Position numbers and translations under genes: made by a program. Under the pieces are notes generated by a model. The model saw nothing but the letters and a program-made list of their open reading frames with translations. It ran no database searches and was not told where the DNA came from. From Gemmatimonadota bacterium (GTDB taxonomy: Bacteria; Gemmatimonadota; Gemmatimonadetes; Gemmatimonadales; Gemmatimonadaceae), in assembly GCA_040388625.1 (NCBI GenBank), contig JAZKBK010000002.1:310001-374000 (forward strand): a stretch of DNA of 64,000 bases, in the 5' to 3' direction. Below are positions 8,154 to 17,199 of the stretch, piece by piece. Position 1 is the first letter of the stretch; the number at the start of each line of letters is the position of its first letter.

Positions 8154-8933
8154 ATGCGCATCACGTACATCGGGCATGCGACTCTGCTGATCGAGATTGG
8201 CGGGAAGACGATTCTTACCGACCCCAATTTCGATCCAGCACTGGGGCGGTTTCTGGCTCGGGTAAGTGCACCGGGAATTGCGATCGACAAGCTACCGAAG
8301 CTGGACATGATTCTGTTGACGCATGCACATGCCGATCATCTGTCGTTCCGGTCGCTCGCTGAAATCAAATCCGTACCGCTCTACGCCCCACCTCCCGTTG
8401 CGCGATGGATCCGCCGGCATGGAGTGACGAATGCGATCGAGCTCGGGCCTGGCGAGTCACTTACAAGTGGAAGCCTTACGGTACAGGTGGAGGCGGCAAC
8501 TCACTCCGGCAACCGGTACGTGATAGATCGGTGGCGCAAGCAGGCTAATATGTATCTAGTCGCTACTAATCGCGAGAGCGTGTTCTTTGCTGGCGATACC
8601 GCGCTTGCGGAGGATACGACTGCGCTCGTGGAGCGCGAGCTGAAGGGGCGCCAACTGGATGTCGCGCTGCTTCCGATTGGGTACGCACCCGCGTGGAAGG
8701 CTAAGAGCTTCAACAAGGGACACCTTACAAGCCTGGGTGCGCTGACGCTGTTCGAGCGACTCGATGCGCGATACCTGATTCCCTATCACTGGGGGACGTT
8801 CAACCATGTGACCGCGTCGGCATATGATGCGATACGTGAAATGCGGGAGCATGTCGAGACGCATGCACGTGGTACAGACGTGCGCATTCTCGAACCCGGG
8901 GAGTCCCTGCAAGTGCCGTCGCCGTCTGCTTGA
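8154..8933 (+). CDS. Metallo-beta-lactamase-fold hydrolase (UlaG/NAPE-PLD-like)
   Basis: A 259-residue predicted metal-dependent hydrolase. It starts MRITYIGHATLLIEIGGK, typical of the UlaG-like branch, and has the metal-binding motif LTHAHADHLS near residue 60, a further His in EAATHSGNRY, an Asp in FFAGDTALAED, and IPYHWGTFNH toward the end. Substrate is unknown; relatives act on phosphoesters, lactones or N-acyl phospholipids. No signal peptide, so cytoplasmic. Its TGA overlaps the TTG start of mnmE, suggesting translational coupling. Confidence 0.85.
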   Translation: MRITYIGHATLLIEIGGKTILTDPNFDPALGRFLARVSAPGIAIDKLPKLDMILLTHAHADHLSFRSLAEIKSVPLYAPPPVARWIRRHGVTNAIELGPGESLTSGSLTVQVEAATHSGNRYVIDRWRKQANMYLVATNRESVFFAGDTALAEDTTALVERELKGRQLDVALLPIGYAPAWKAKSFNKGHLTSLGALTLFERLDARYLIPYHWGTFNHVTASAYDAIREMREHVETHARGTDVRILEPGESLQVPSPSA

Positions 8934-10267
8934 GTAGCGGCGAAGAAGACACGATTGCAGCAGAGGCGACGGCTCACGGAAGGGGTGCCATCGCCGTGAT
9001 TCGCATTTCCGGGCCGGCCGCGTTCACGATCGTGAAGCGTCACGTGGCAACGTGGCCGGCAAATCAGCGCCAGGCAACGTTATGCACCATACGAGACCGG
9101 GATGGCGACGTCCTGGACGAGGCGCTTGTCACCACGTTCGTGGGTCCAGCGTCGTTCACCGGCGAGGATGTGGTCGAGATCGCCACACATGGCGGTACGA
9201 CTGTACCGACGCTGGTGCTGGCTGCACTCGTTGCCTCAGGGGCGCGCGTTGCACTACCGGGCGAATTCACGCGCCGGGCGGTGCTGAACGGCAAGCTCGA
9301 TCTGGTACAGGCAGAGGCGATCGGGGATCTGATCGATTCCACTTCGCGCGCAATGCAGCGAGTGGCGATGACTCAGCTCGACGGCGGCTTGTCGCGGCGG
9401 ATCGAGGAGCTACGCGACCGTGTGATCGGTCTGGAAGCGCTCCTTGCATACGACATCGACTTTCCGGAAGAGGACGACGGCCCGATTCCGAAGTCGAGAA
9501 TTACTGTGGCGACGGCAAGCGTCATCGCATCGCTGAACGATCTGCTCGCGACGGCACCGGCGGGGGAGCTGGTGCGGAACGGGGCACTGGTTGTAATCGC
9601 GGGGGCGCCAAACGCGGGGAAGTCATCGTTGTTCAATGCAATGCTGGGCCGGTCGCGTGCCATCGTAACCGAGATTCCCGGGACAACCAGGGATGCGATC
9701 GAGGCCGTGCTCGATGCCGGCCCGTGGCCGATTCGCCTGGTGGACACGGCGGGCTTGCGCGAAACGACGGACGCCGTCGAGCAACTCGGGATCGAGGTCG
9801 CAACGCGATATCTCGCATCGGCGGATGCCGTGCTCGCATGCGGTGACAGTGCCGACGGCGTGTTACGGACAACGACCGCTGTATCACAGCTGACGGATGC
9901 GCCGGTGATCCCGGTGCGGACGAAGGGTGATCTCGCACACTCTGTCGACGTGAACACCGTAAGCGCAACAACTGGACAGGGCATACGCGAGCTTCTCGAC
10001 AGGGTCACGGAGGTGGTATCCGAGCGCTACGGAAGAGCGCCACTGGATGCTCCCATCCTTACGCGAGAGCGGCAGCGTTTTTGTGTGGAACAGGCACGTG
10101 AGGAAATGGTCGCCTTTGCAGCCGCGATTGAAGATAAAGCATTGCCAGCGTCGATCGCGGCGGTGCATCTTCGCAGTGCCGTCAACGCGCTGGCGGACGT
10201 AACGGGCACAATCGACGTGGAGGACGTTCTGGATCGTCTCTTCCGAACTTTCTGCGTGGGCAAATGA
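8930..10267 (+). CDS. mnmE: tRNA U34 modification GTPase MnmE
   Basis: With MnmG, adds the aminomethyl-type group to U34 of certain tRNAs. The 445 residues show the N-terminal folate-binding domain (AAEATAHGRGAIAVIRISGP), a central helical domain, an inserted G domain with G1 GAPNAGKSS (about residue 225), G2 TEIPGTTRD, G3 DTAGLRET, and the essential C-terminal motif FCVGK (family: C-[IV/L]-GK). The G4 motif, normally NKxD, reads TKGD, somewhat degenerate. The TTG start at 8930 overlaps the previous stop. mnmG is not in the window. Confidence 0.97.
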   Translation: MSSGEEDTIAAEATAHGRGAIAVIRISGPAAFTIVKRHVATWPANQRQATLCTIRDRDGDVLDEALVTTFVGPASFTGEDVVEIATHGGTTVPTLVLAALVASGARVALPGEFTRRAVLNGKLDLVQAEAIGDLIDSTSRAMQRVAMTQLDGGLSRRIEELRDRVIGLEALLAYDIDFPEEDDGPIPKSRITVATASVIASLNDLLATAPAGELVRNGALVVIAGAPNAGKSSLFNAMLGRSRAIVTEIPGTTRDAIEAVLDAGPWPIRLVDTAGLRETTDAVEQLGIEVATRYLASADAVLACGDSADGVLRTTTAVSQLTDAPVIPVRTKGDLAHSVDVNTVSATTGQGIRELLDRVTEVVSERYGRAPLDAPILTRERQRFCVEQAREEMVAFAAAIEDKALPASIAAVHLRSAVNALADVTGTIDVEDVLDRLFRTFCVGK

Positions 10268-12078
10268 CAACTTCCGCACCGATTGCAACAAACCCACCGT
10301 TTGTGCCGGCATCGAGCCTGGACATCTCGCTGGAGGTGGAGACTCCGGAGCAGATCGCTCTATCCTACTCCATTGCCGGGATAGGATCACGCGGTGCTGC
10401 AGCGGCGATCGACACATTGATCACCCTGGCGATACTCGTTGGACTGACCGTGATACTGCTGATCGCAGCCAATCACATGGGGCCCCGGCTGGCGAAGGCA
10501 CCTCCGTCATCGGCATGGGTGCTCGCATTCTATTTCATCGCGCAGTTCGTGATAATGTGGGGCTACTACGTGATATTCGAGGGAATCTGGGATGGCCAGA
10601 CTCCTGGTAAAAGGATCATGAAGCTGCGTGTCGTTCGTGACGGGGGTTTTTCGGTCACGTTCGGTGCGTCTGCGGTGCGGAATCTACTACGCGTCGTCGA
10701 TGCATTTGGAGTCTATCTCGTCGCAATCGTCGTCGCGCTCATGAACAGCTCGCGCAAGCGGCTTGGGGACATCGTCGCCGGCACGTTCGTCGTGAAGGAG
10801 GAGCGGGTGCAGGCTCGCTCCGCGCCGTTGCCCGCGACCGCACGGGATCGCAACTTGTTTGCCCGCCTCAGCGATGACGAGTACTCGGTGCTCGAGCGTT
10901 ATATCGAACGGCGCGGCACACTTGACCCGGCGCACAGGGACGTCATTGTCGCGCAGCTGGCGGCCAGGTTTGCGGAGCATCTGCCATCAGCAACGTCGCC
11001 GAGGGGCGCGCTCGTGCGGTTGTATGAATCCGAACGAGATACAAGGGCAAGTGGTGTTGCGTCACGAAGCGATACCGGCGCTCAGCGAGAGCAGCACGCA
11101 ATTGTCGCATTGGGCCTCAAACGCTGGAATGATTTCGCAGCTGCGCTCGATGCCGCATACAAGAAGCGGCTATCACGAATGGCGCCCGAAGACGTATCGG
11201 CTCTTGTCGCGCGCTACAGGGAGATGACGACCGATCTGGCGCGCCTTCAGACTGCGAGCCGCGGCCGCAACAACGAGTCTCTGTTCTACGTGAGTCGTCT
11301 GGTTGCGCGTGGGCACAATCTGTTGTACCGCCAGCGTGGGCGCACCATCGCAACGGTCTTTGATTACATGACGGACACCGTGCCGTCGGAAGTACGAAGG
11401 TCATGGAGGCCTATCGCGCTGGCTGCGCTGTTGCTGTTCGGGCCAGCCGCCGCCGCGTACACCAGCATCGTTCAGAATCCGGCAATTGCCAGCCGGATCC
11501 TGCCAGATGAGATGATAAGCAGAGCGACGATGGGCAGTGAGCGAGAAAAGCGCGGCGAAGGGTATGTATCCATACCAGAGGAGATTCGGCCAGTCGTAGC
11601 AAGCAGGATCATCTCGAACAATGTGACGGTGACGTATCTCACATTCGCGATGGGGTTGACGGCAGGAATCGGAACGATCCTCATGCTCGTATTCAACGGT
11701 GTCGCAATTGGAAGCGGCGTCGGCCTGTTTGCATCGCGCGGTGTGGCGAGACTCATCTTTGCGTTCATAGCGCCACACGGTGTTCTCGAGCTGAGCGCAA
11801 TCTGCATCGCCGGTGGTGGTGGGTTGCTGATCGCCAAGGGAATTCTGCTTCCGCTCAATAGAACCCGACGAGACGCGCTGGTGGAAAATGGAAGGCGTGC
11901 AATCGATCTCATTGCAGCGTCGACTCTGTTACTGATCGTTGCGGGAACACTGGAGGGATTGGTGTCGCCGCGAGTATGGCCGCTGACCTGGAAGCTCACG
12001 ATCTCCGGTGTGACGGCGCTTTTGATGCTCGGCTATCTGTCGCTGGGACGGCGGGTCAAAGCGTCGAGCGTTCCTTGA
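10264..12078 (+). CDS. Fused RDD domain-SpoIIM (DUF95) membrane protein
   Basis: A 604-residue membrane protein joining two families usually coded separately. Residues about 35-180 are an RDD domain (GSRGAAAAIDTLI, WDGQTPGKRIMKLRVV, KRLGDIVAGTFVV). A charged middle part follows (about 190-370). Residues about 375-600 are SpoIIM/DUF95-like with several membrane segments and the motif APHGVLELSAI. RDD and SpoIIM genes commonly sit beside moxR, DUF58, DUF4129 and DUF4350 genes, exactly what lies head-on downstream. The ATG overlaps the mnmE stop (ATGA), and the 3' end overlaps the DUF58 gene by 23 bases on the other strand. Confidence 0.88.
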   Translation: MTTSAPIATNPPFVPASSLDISLEVETPEQIALSYSIAGIGSRGAAAAIDTLITLAILVGLTVILLIAANHMGPRLAKAPPSSAWVLAFYFIAQFVIMWGYYVIFEGIWDGQTPGKRIMKLRVVRDGGFSVTFGASAVRNLLRVVDAFGVYLVAIVVALMNSSRKRLGDIVAGTFVVKEERVQARSAPLPATARDRNLFARLSDDEYSVLERYIERRGTLDPAHRDVIVAQLAARFAEHLPSATSPRGALVRLYESERDTRASGVASRSDTGAQREQHAIVALGLKRWNDFAAALDAAYKKRLSRMAPEDVSALVARYREMTTDLARLQTASRGRNNESLFYVSRLVARGHNLLYRQRGRTIATVFDYMTDTVPSEVRRSWRPIALAALLLFGPAAAAYTSIVQNPAIASRILPDEMISRATMGSEREKRGEGYVSIPEEIRPVVASRIISNNVTVTYLTFAMGLTAGIGTILMLVFNGVAIGSGVGLFASRGVARLIFAFIAPHGVLELSAICIAGGGGLLIAKGILLPLNRTRRDALVENGRRAIDLIAASTLLLIVAGTLEGLVSPRVWPLTWKLTISGVTALLMLGYLSLGRRVKASSVP

Positions 12079-13426
12079 TTTCCAGATAGCGATTGATCAG
12101 AGCAGCAGTCATGCCCCTGGGCGCTGTATCGAGGACTGCGACTCCGGCCTGGCGCATGATCTGAAGCGCTTCGTCCCGTGCGGAGAGAAGCTCCTCGGCG
12201 GCGGCGCTCTCGTAGGTCTGCTCGTCACTGGCATCCGGCGATGGAACGGAGGCCAGAACCAGCTGCTCATTGCGCAAGGCCACGACCAGCGGAAGATGAC
12301 GTTCGGCGCTTCTTGCAGTCAGTGCTATCACGGCGCGTGAAGATCGAACGTCTATCACATCGGTGAAGAGGACAATGAGTGAGCGGCGCCGATTGCGCTC
12401 GGTGAGGGTACGGAATGCAGCTGCGTAATCCGGTTCCGTCATCGTTGCCGTGACGCCGGTCAATGCGTCCCGGAGGGCACCGAGGGTGCCGGGCGCGCGC
12501 GTCGGCGCGATGTAACGGCGGACAAGCGAGTCGAAGACAATGAGACCGACGCGATCGCCGGTGGAGAGAGCGATATCCGCAAGAGTCAGTGCTGACGCGA
12601 GAGCATACTCGAAGCGCGGTCTGTCGCCGGCGAGCTGAGTCATCATTCTGCCGCAGTCGATCGCGATCATGATGGTCTGGCCCTGCTCCACCGTGAACTC
12701 GCGCGAGATGAGGCGGTGACGGCGCGCGGTCGCCTTCCAGTCGATGCGGCGCGGGTCATCGCCCGGTACATAGTCGCGGAGATTGGCGAACGATGTTCCT
12801 GCACCGCGCCGACGTATCACACGCTGGCCCGCGGTTCTCACGCGGTACTGCGCAGCGAGGAGACGATACCGGCCAGCGTTAGCCATGGACGGGATTATCG
12901 AAATAGTATCACTTGGATAATAAATCACCGAGCGCCGGACTAACTTCCACGGGCCAGAGATGGTGATTGCAACCGGGCCGAGCGGGAACGTGCCGCGGGC
13001 TCGTCCTGTAACCGTAAGAGTGGTAAGAACCGAGCTACCCGGACCGACTTCCATCTCTTTTGCGTCGAGGTTGGTGGCAAGGAGCGCCGAGGGAAGTTGC
13101 TGAGTCATGAAGACGCTCAGTGGGCCAGGCCACGACGACGTGATCGTGCATGTTCCCATTCTGCTGTCACCGACACCGATCGTGGCCGGGAAATCACGCG
13201 TCAGCTTCACGTAACGTGCGCCGGGAATCCGTAGTGCATCGACAAGGGCTGCGATCGCGACGATTGCAGTTACTGCAGTCGCGACTACCTGACCAGCCGT
13301 GCTCGAGGAAAAGATCCAGACCGGTGCAGTTATCGCTACCACCAATGCCAGTCTCGGCGTGGGAGCATACCTCGCCAGCGAGCGCAATGGCCGGGCGATA
13401 CGGCCAAACAACCGCGATAGAATCAT
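12056..13426 (-). CDS. DUF58 (VWA-like) protein of the MoxR cluster
   Basis: A 456-residue protein with two N-terminal membrane segments (about residues 20-65), an outer Ig-like part, and a C-terminal von Willebrand-type fold. The DUF58 signature is YVPGDDPRRIDWKATARRH followed by EFTVEQGQTIMIAIDCGRMM (a divergent MIDAS start) and SLIVLFTDVIDVRSS. These proteins act with MoxR ATPases, probably as metal-binding adaptors or scaffolds at the membrane. It is the last gene of the minus-strand operon, 37 bases after moxR. Confidence 0.9.
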   Translation of the reverse strand: MILSRLFGRIARPLRSLARYAPTPRLALVVAITAPVWIFSSSTAGQVVATAVTAIVAIAALVDALRIPGARYVKLTRDFPATIGVGDSRMGTCTITSSWPGPLSVFMTQQLPSALLATNLDAKEMEVGPGSSVLTTLTVTGRARGTFPLGPVAITISGPWKLVRRSVIYYPSDTISIIPSMANAGRYRLLAAQYRVRTAGQRVIRRRGAGTSFANLRDYVPGDDPRRIDWKATARRHRLISREFTVEQGQTIMIAIDCGRMMTQLAGDRPRFEYALASALTLADIALSTGDRVGLIVFDSLVRRYIAPTRAPGTLGALRDALTGVTATMTEPDYAAAFRTLTERNRRRSLIVLFTDVIDVRSSRAVIALTARSAERHLPLVVALRNEQLVLASVPSPDASDEQTYESAAAEELLSARDEALQIMRQAGVAVLDTAPRGMTAALINRYLEIKERSTL

Positions 13427-13463
13427 CGCAGGTGCACTCTGGCTGGACGGACCCGCGCAGGAC

Positions 13464-14423
13464 TCATTGCGGTGCAGGCACTCGTGCGAGGATCGCCGTA
13501 ATCACGTCGTCTGTCGAGCGACCCTCGACCTGCAGCTCGGGAGCGAGAAGAATGCGGTGACGCAACACTGGAAGTGCGTGCTGTTTCACGTCGTCAGGGG
13601 TGGCGAAGTCGCGGCCTGCCACGAGCGCAGCGGCCCGCGCGATACGGAAAAGTGCGACTGCCGCGCGTGGCGATGCTCCAAGTGTCAGTGACGTATCCTC
13701 GCGCGTGGCTCGTACGATGTCGGTGATGTATTCGCGGACGTCGACCGTCACATTGACGCTATCCGTCATCATGCGAAGGTGTGACACTTCCGCACCTGTC
13801 ACGACGGGCGTGGGCATGAATGTACTCGTACGTTCCGCGTCGAATCCTTCGGAATAGTTCTCGAGCATTGCGAGCTCGGCGCTCTTTGCCGGATAGCCGA
13901 TTCGCACGTTGACGAGAAAACGGTCCAGCTGCGCTTCCGGGAGTGGGTAGGTGCCTTCGTATTCCACGGGGTTCTGCGTCGCAAATACGCTGAACATGTC
14001 ACCGAGTGAATGCGTCACACCATCGACGGTGACCTGCCGTTCCTGCATCGCTTCGAGCAAAGCCGACTGAGTCTTGGCAGGGGCGCGGTTGATCTCATCC
14101 GCCAGGAGGAGATCGGTGAATATCGGGCCTGGACGAAACTCGAACGCGCGCGACGATTCCTGATAGACACTCACGCCAGCCACGTCGGATGGCATGAGGT
14201 CGGGCGTGAACTGAACACGTCCGAAGCGCACATCCAATGCGCCGGCGAGTACTCGAACAAGCAATGTCTTCGCCGTGCCGGGAACGCCTTCGAGCAGAAT
14301 GTGTCCCCGGGCAACGAATGCGGCGAGGATCTGATCGATCACGTCTTCCTGGCCAAGGACACGGGCTGCGACGGTATCGCGAATGCGCTGGAGCGCGGCG
14401 GATGTAGCGGTGAGATCAGTCAC
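13464..14423 (-). CDS. MoxR-type AAA+ ATPase
   Basis: A 319-residue chaperone-like ATPase. Walker A is GVPGTAKT, Walker B with sensor is LLLADEINRAPAKTQSALLEAMQE-type (LLLADEINR), and the MoxR sequence TQNPVEYEGTYPLPEAQLDR follows. MoxR proteins remodel or mature client complexes together with VWA-domain proteins; DUF58 next door is the likely partner. Its ATG overlaps the TGA of the upstream DUF4350 gene (ATGA), so the two are translationally coupled. Confidence 0.93.
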   Translation of the reverse strand: MTDLTATSAALQRIRDTVAARVLGQEDVIDQILAAFVARGHILLEGVPGTAKTLLVRVLAGALDVRFGRVQFTPDLMPSDVAGVSVYQESSRAFEFRPGPIFTDLLLADEINRAPAKTQSALLEAMQERQVTVDGVTHSLGDMFSVFATQNPVEYEGTYPLPEAQLDRFLVNVRIGYPAKSAELAMLENYSEGFDAERTSTFMPTPVVTGAEVSHLRMMTDSVNVTVDVREYITDIVRATREDTSLTLGASPRAAVALFRIARAAALVAGRDFATPDDVKQHALPVLRHRILLAPELQVEGRSTDDVITAILARVPAPQ

Positions 14424-15694
14424 TCTCGAAATGCCCTCTCGATGTTCGCGACCGCAGCGCCGACGGCGGCGAGATGGTCTGATGAGTTCGGGGAATCTGG
14501 TACAAGAGCCGTCGCTATGCGATCGATATCCGGGGACGTCGCCGGTAGCCGGTCCCGTAGTGCCGACAGATAGGTCGAATTCGATACCGATCGAGGCAGA
14601 CCAAGCGAATGGCGCCGCCGGAGGCCGCGGACCAGCATGCCGGTACCGAGACTACGCGCATCGACCTGCGAATAAGCATGCGCGAGTGCGCCAACGTGCT
14701 CGAGCGGGGAGCGACGCGAGATCAGAGGCACCGGTAACGGTCCAAGCGGTCGCACGGCGAACGCAAGGAGAAGCACCAGGGCAGCGGCGACGATCCCAAG
14801 CGTTACCCGTCCTAACGGGGTATCTGTGAGCGCATGCGAGATGGCAGCTGGCATGTCGGCGTGAATTCCGAAGCCGTGATGATATTCGTCGAAGACGACA
14901 CTCCCAGGCCGTTTCGGGGAAGATCCGGAGCCATTCGCGAACTGGAGTGCGCGCACGATCGCGATGGCTGCCTGCGGGTTACGCATGACCTGATTCATCA
15001 GGATCTCGGCCGGCGCGACGGCGATCACATAGCCCTGACCAAGTCGGTGCCCGAGCACCAATGCCGGTCGCAGAGCCGAGTCGGCTTTTGCGCCATCGCC
15101 GTCGCGCAATGACTGGAGCCAGAGGAATGTCTGGTTGTCCGACTTGGATTTCGACGCGACGGTCACAGATATGGGAAAGGCAGCCTGAAAGGCAGCGCGT
15201 GGATCCTGTATTGCCGGAGTCGGTGGATTACCTCCGGCGACGGTTGTTCGGCTCAATGTGTAGAATCCACTCGGCGCTGAATTCAGCTCGAAGCCCAGCG
15301 AATCGGTGAGTTCGTCGTCGTCCGGGGTGAATAGGAGAACCATACCGCGACGCACTGCCGCCAGAATTTGCGCCTGCTCGATCGTCGTGAGCGGTTGCGC
15401 GGGTTGTATGAGAGCGTAAGCCGAGGTCGAATCGAGGGTGGCGGGTGAAGTGAGCGGCTTTTCGTTGCGACTCGTGATGAAGCCGAGCCGGCCCAGCGTT
15501 TCGTAGAGCGCTCTGACGCCACCCGCTCCTACGGCCTGGGAGCTGTACGCCGTTCCCACATCTTCTCGTTCCTGTGGAGCGAAGAGGACAAAGATGACCA
15601 GCAGGATTGCTACAGCGGAGAGAACGCGGGCAGCCGTAAATAGACTACCGCCAGCTCGTGTCTTGAATCCGGTGATGGATGGCGCGTCGCTCAT
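14420..15694 (-). CDS. DUF4350 membrane protein of the MoxR cluster
   Basis: A 424-residue protein with a membrane segment near the N-terminus (about 20-42) and another around 300-320, enclosing an extracytoplasmic domain that resembles a ThuA/GATase-like fold: GGVRALYETLGRLGF, then RGMVLLFTPDDDELTD and GSVVFDEYHHGFG. The C-terminal part is cytoplasmic. The function is unknown; the family is defined by linkage to moxR and DUF58. It overlaps both neighbours by 4 bases. Confidence 0.85.
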   Translation of the reverse strand: MSDAPSITGFKTRAGGSLFTAARVLSAVAILLVIFVLFAPQEREDVGTAYSSQAVGAGGVRALYETLGRLGFITSRNEKPLTSPATLDSTSAYALIQPAQPLTTIEQAQILAAVRRGMVLLFTPDDDELTDSLGFELNSAPSGFYTLSRTTVAGGNPPTPAIQDPRAAFQAAFPISVTVASKSKSDNQTFLWLQSLRDGDGAKADSALRPALVLGHRLGQGYVIAVAPAEILMNQVMRNPQAAIAIVRALQFANGSGSSPKRPGSVVFDEYHHGFGIHADMPAAISHALTDTPLGRVTLGIVAAALVLLLAFAVRPLGPLPVPLISRRSPLEHVGALAHAYSQVDARSLGTGMLVRGLRRRHSLGLPRSVSNSTYLSALRDRLPATSPDIDRIATALVPDSPNSSDHLAAVGAAVANIERAFRE

Positions 15695-16350
15695 TGTCCG
15701 AGACCGGGTGCGGTATTACCGGTACCGTCCAGGGCAGCATTCGCAGCGGACTTCGATGGAGGAGCTTGCAGGAGGCTACCTGCCAGCGTGTTGAGTGTGG
15801 TGAAGCGGTCTCGATCGCAGATGCCAATGCCGTAGATCACCGTTTCGTACGAGCGTGTGAAGTCGGTGAAGCGCGGCAGGTCGATCGCGCCTGGCTTTCT
15901 GCGAAGCTCGCGCAGGTAGTCGCCTGTGGTCTTGGATTCATGGAGGGACACGAGTCCGCGGCGTGCGGCTGCCCCTATGAGCGCGAGATAGAGAGCGTGT
16001 GCTGCGCCGGTATAGTCGTTCTGCGCGGCGAGCGTCTGTGCGGTGGCCCACCAATCGGTGCCGCGGTTGGACTCGGACCTCCGCAATCCGATTGTGGATG
16101 GTGCGAAACGCAGCAGGAGGCCATACACGATGCGAGCGAGTATGGCCAGCAGGGACAATCCGAGGGCGATGCGAAATACGATGCCGACCGCCGGATGACT
16201 CTGGGCAAAGCCAAAGAATCGAAGAACCAGATTCCATATCCATTGTGCGATCAACTCTCTGATGGAAACAGAGCCACGACCGGCGAAGGTGCTGCTGCGG
16301 AAGACGGCGGCGACTGTATCCGCGATGGCGGCGTTATCGAGCGGGCCCAT
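15691..16350 (-). CDS. DUF4129 protein of the MoxR cluster
   Basis: A 219-residue protein with one clear membrane segment (about residues 55-80) and the conserved C-terminal DUF4129 region: LAAQNDYTGAAHALYLALI, then ARRGLVSLHESKTTGDYLRE and FTRSYETVIYG. This part resembles a regulatory or adaptor domain and has no catalytic residues that I recognise. The start codon lies on the edge of an inverted repeat (see 16350-16370). The gene overlaps the DUF4350 gene by 4 bases. Confidence 0.85.
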   Translation of the reverse strand: MGPLDNAAIADTVAAVFRSSTFAGRGSVSIRELIAQWIWNLVLRFFGFAQSHPAVGIVFRIALGLSLLAILARIVYGLLLRFAPSTIGLRRSESNRGTDWWATAQTLAAQNDYTGAAHALYLALIGAAARRGLVSLHESKTTGDYLRELRRKPGAIDLPRFTDFTRSYETVIYGIGICDRDRFTTLNTLAGSLLQAPPSKSAANAALDGTGNTAPGLGQ

Positions 16351-16370
16351 TAGTATCGATTAGATACTAA
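16350..16370. promoter_or_regulatory. Inverted repeat TTAGT-N11-ACTAA at the DUF4129 start
   Basis: A perfect palindrome with 9-bp arms (ATTAGTATC 16349-16357 and GATACTAAT 16363-16371) around a 5-base centre. It fills most of the 27-base gap between two operon genes and touches the DUF4129 ATG. It shares the 5-11-5 pattern with the operator of the NrtR-like gene at 48910-48930. It could be a protein-binding site or an RNA hairpin that hides the start. Confidence 0.5.
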
Positions 16371-16377
16371 TATTGAA

Positions 16378-17133
16378 TCAGGATGCCGGATGCAACTGCG
16401 GTGCTCCGAGGGCCTGTGCCATGAGCTCGATGTCATAGCCTTCTCTGCGTATCCGGATGTCGTAGTACAGCAGAGTCGCGACGATGCTGGAGAACGGCGA
16501 TATCGCGGTAGTCAGCACGAGAGTAGCGATGGCGGTAGCTGCTGCGCTGTGCGCGAAAGCCTGAACGAGTTGCAGCAATATGCCCGTTGCGATGAGCACA
16601 AAGAGAAAGACTCCGCCGAGGAGGGCGAATATGCGAGTGCCATTGCCATTGGCGAGCTCGCGCGAGCGCGACATGGCGTCACCGACCTTGTTATCCTCGA
16701 ACAATACGGTCATGGGAAGCGCAAAGTAGCGTTTGAAGACCACAAGTCCGGGTGCTATGAAGAGGACGAGACCGAAGCCGATGAGAATCCACTTGGTGAT
16801 CATGGCGACGAACAGTCTGCCGGGGTGGCTGAACGCTGCGCGCACGGACTGCTCGAAATCGACCTGATTACCGAGGTATGCAGCCGAGGTGGCGCAAGCG
16901 ATGGCGCCCTCGGCGAAAGGCGATACGAGGACGCCAGCGAAGCGGATGAGTGCGGAAGTGAATAGCCCGTCCGTCTGCTGCAGCAAGACCGCTGTCTGGC
17001 CAAAATAGGACGAGACGGCCCAGGGTACTGCTGCCAGGACGTTGATCGCTATGAAGACCGTGAAGTGGCGTCGGTAGATCTCGAATGCTGCATCGAGTAT
17101 CTCGGAGTTGGAACGCGGGCGGAAGTCGGACAT
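16378..17133 (-). CDS. Multi-spanning membrane protein of the MoxR cluster
   Basis: A 251-residue integral membrane protein with about five or six hydrophobic segments (first near residues 25-45). It begins FRPRSNSEILDAAFEIYRRHF, the usual opening of the glycerophosphodiester phosphodiesterase membrane-domain/DUF975-like proteins often found with DUF4129 genes, and ends with YYDIRIRREGYDIELMAQAL, also typical. It has no catalytic phosphodiesterase domain. I chose the ATG at 17133, which puts the conserved opening at the N-terminus, rather than the upstream in-frame start at 17178. Confidence 0.75.
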   Translation of the reverse strand: MSDFRPRSNSEILDAAFEIYRRHFTVFIAINVLAAVPWAVSSYFGQTAVLLQQTDGLFTSALIRFAGVLVSPFAEGAIACATSAAYLGNQVDFEQSVRAAFSHPGRLFVAMITKWILIGFGLVLFIAPGLVVFKRYFALPMTVLFEDNKVGDAMSRSRELANGNGTRIFALLGGVFLFVLIATGILLQLVQAFAHSAAATAIATLVLTTAISPFSSIVATLLYYDIRIRREGYDIELMAQALGAPQLHPAS

Positions 17134-17199
17134 CAGCGCTGCGGGCTGGCGCTGGGGTCTGGCAGCGATGCAAGCCAAGCTGCCATGATGGATGTCAGG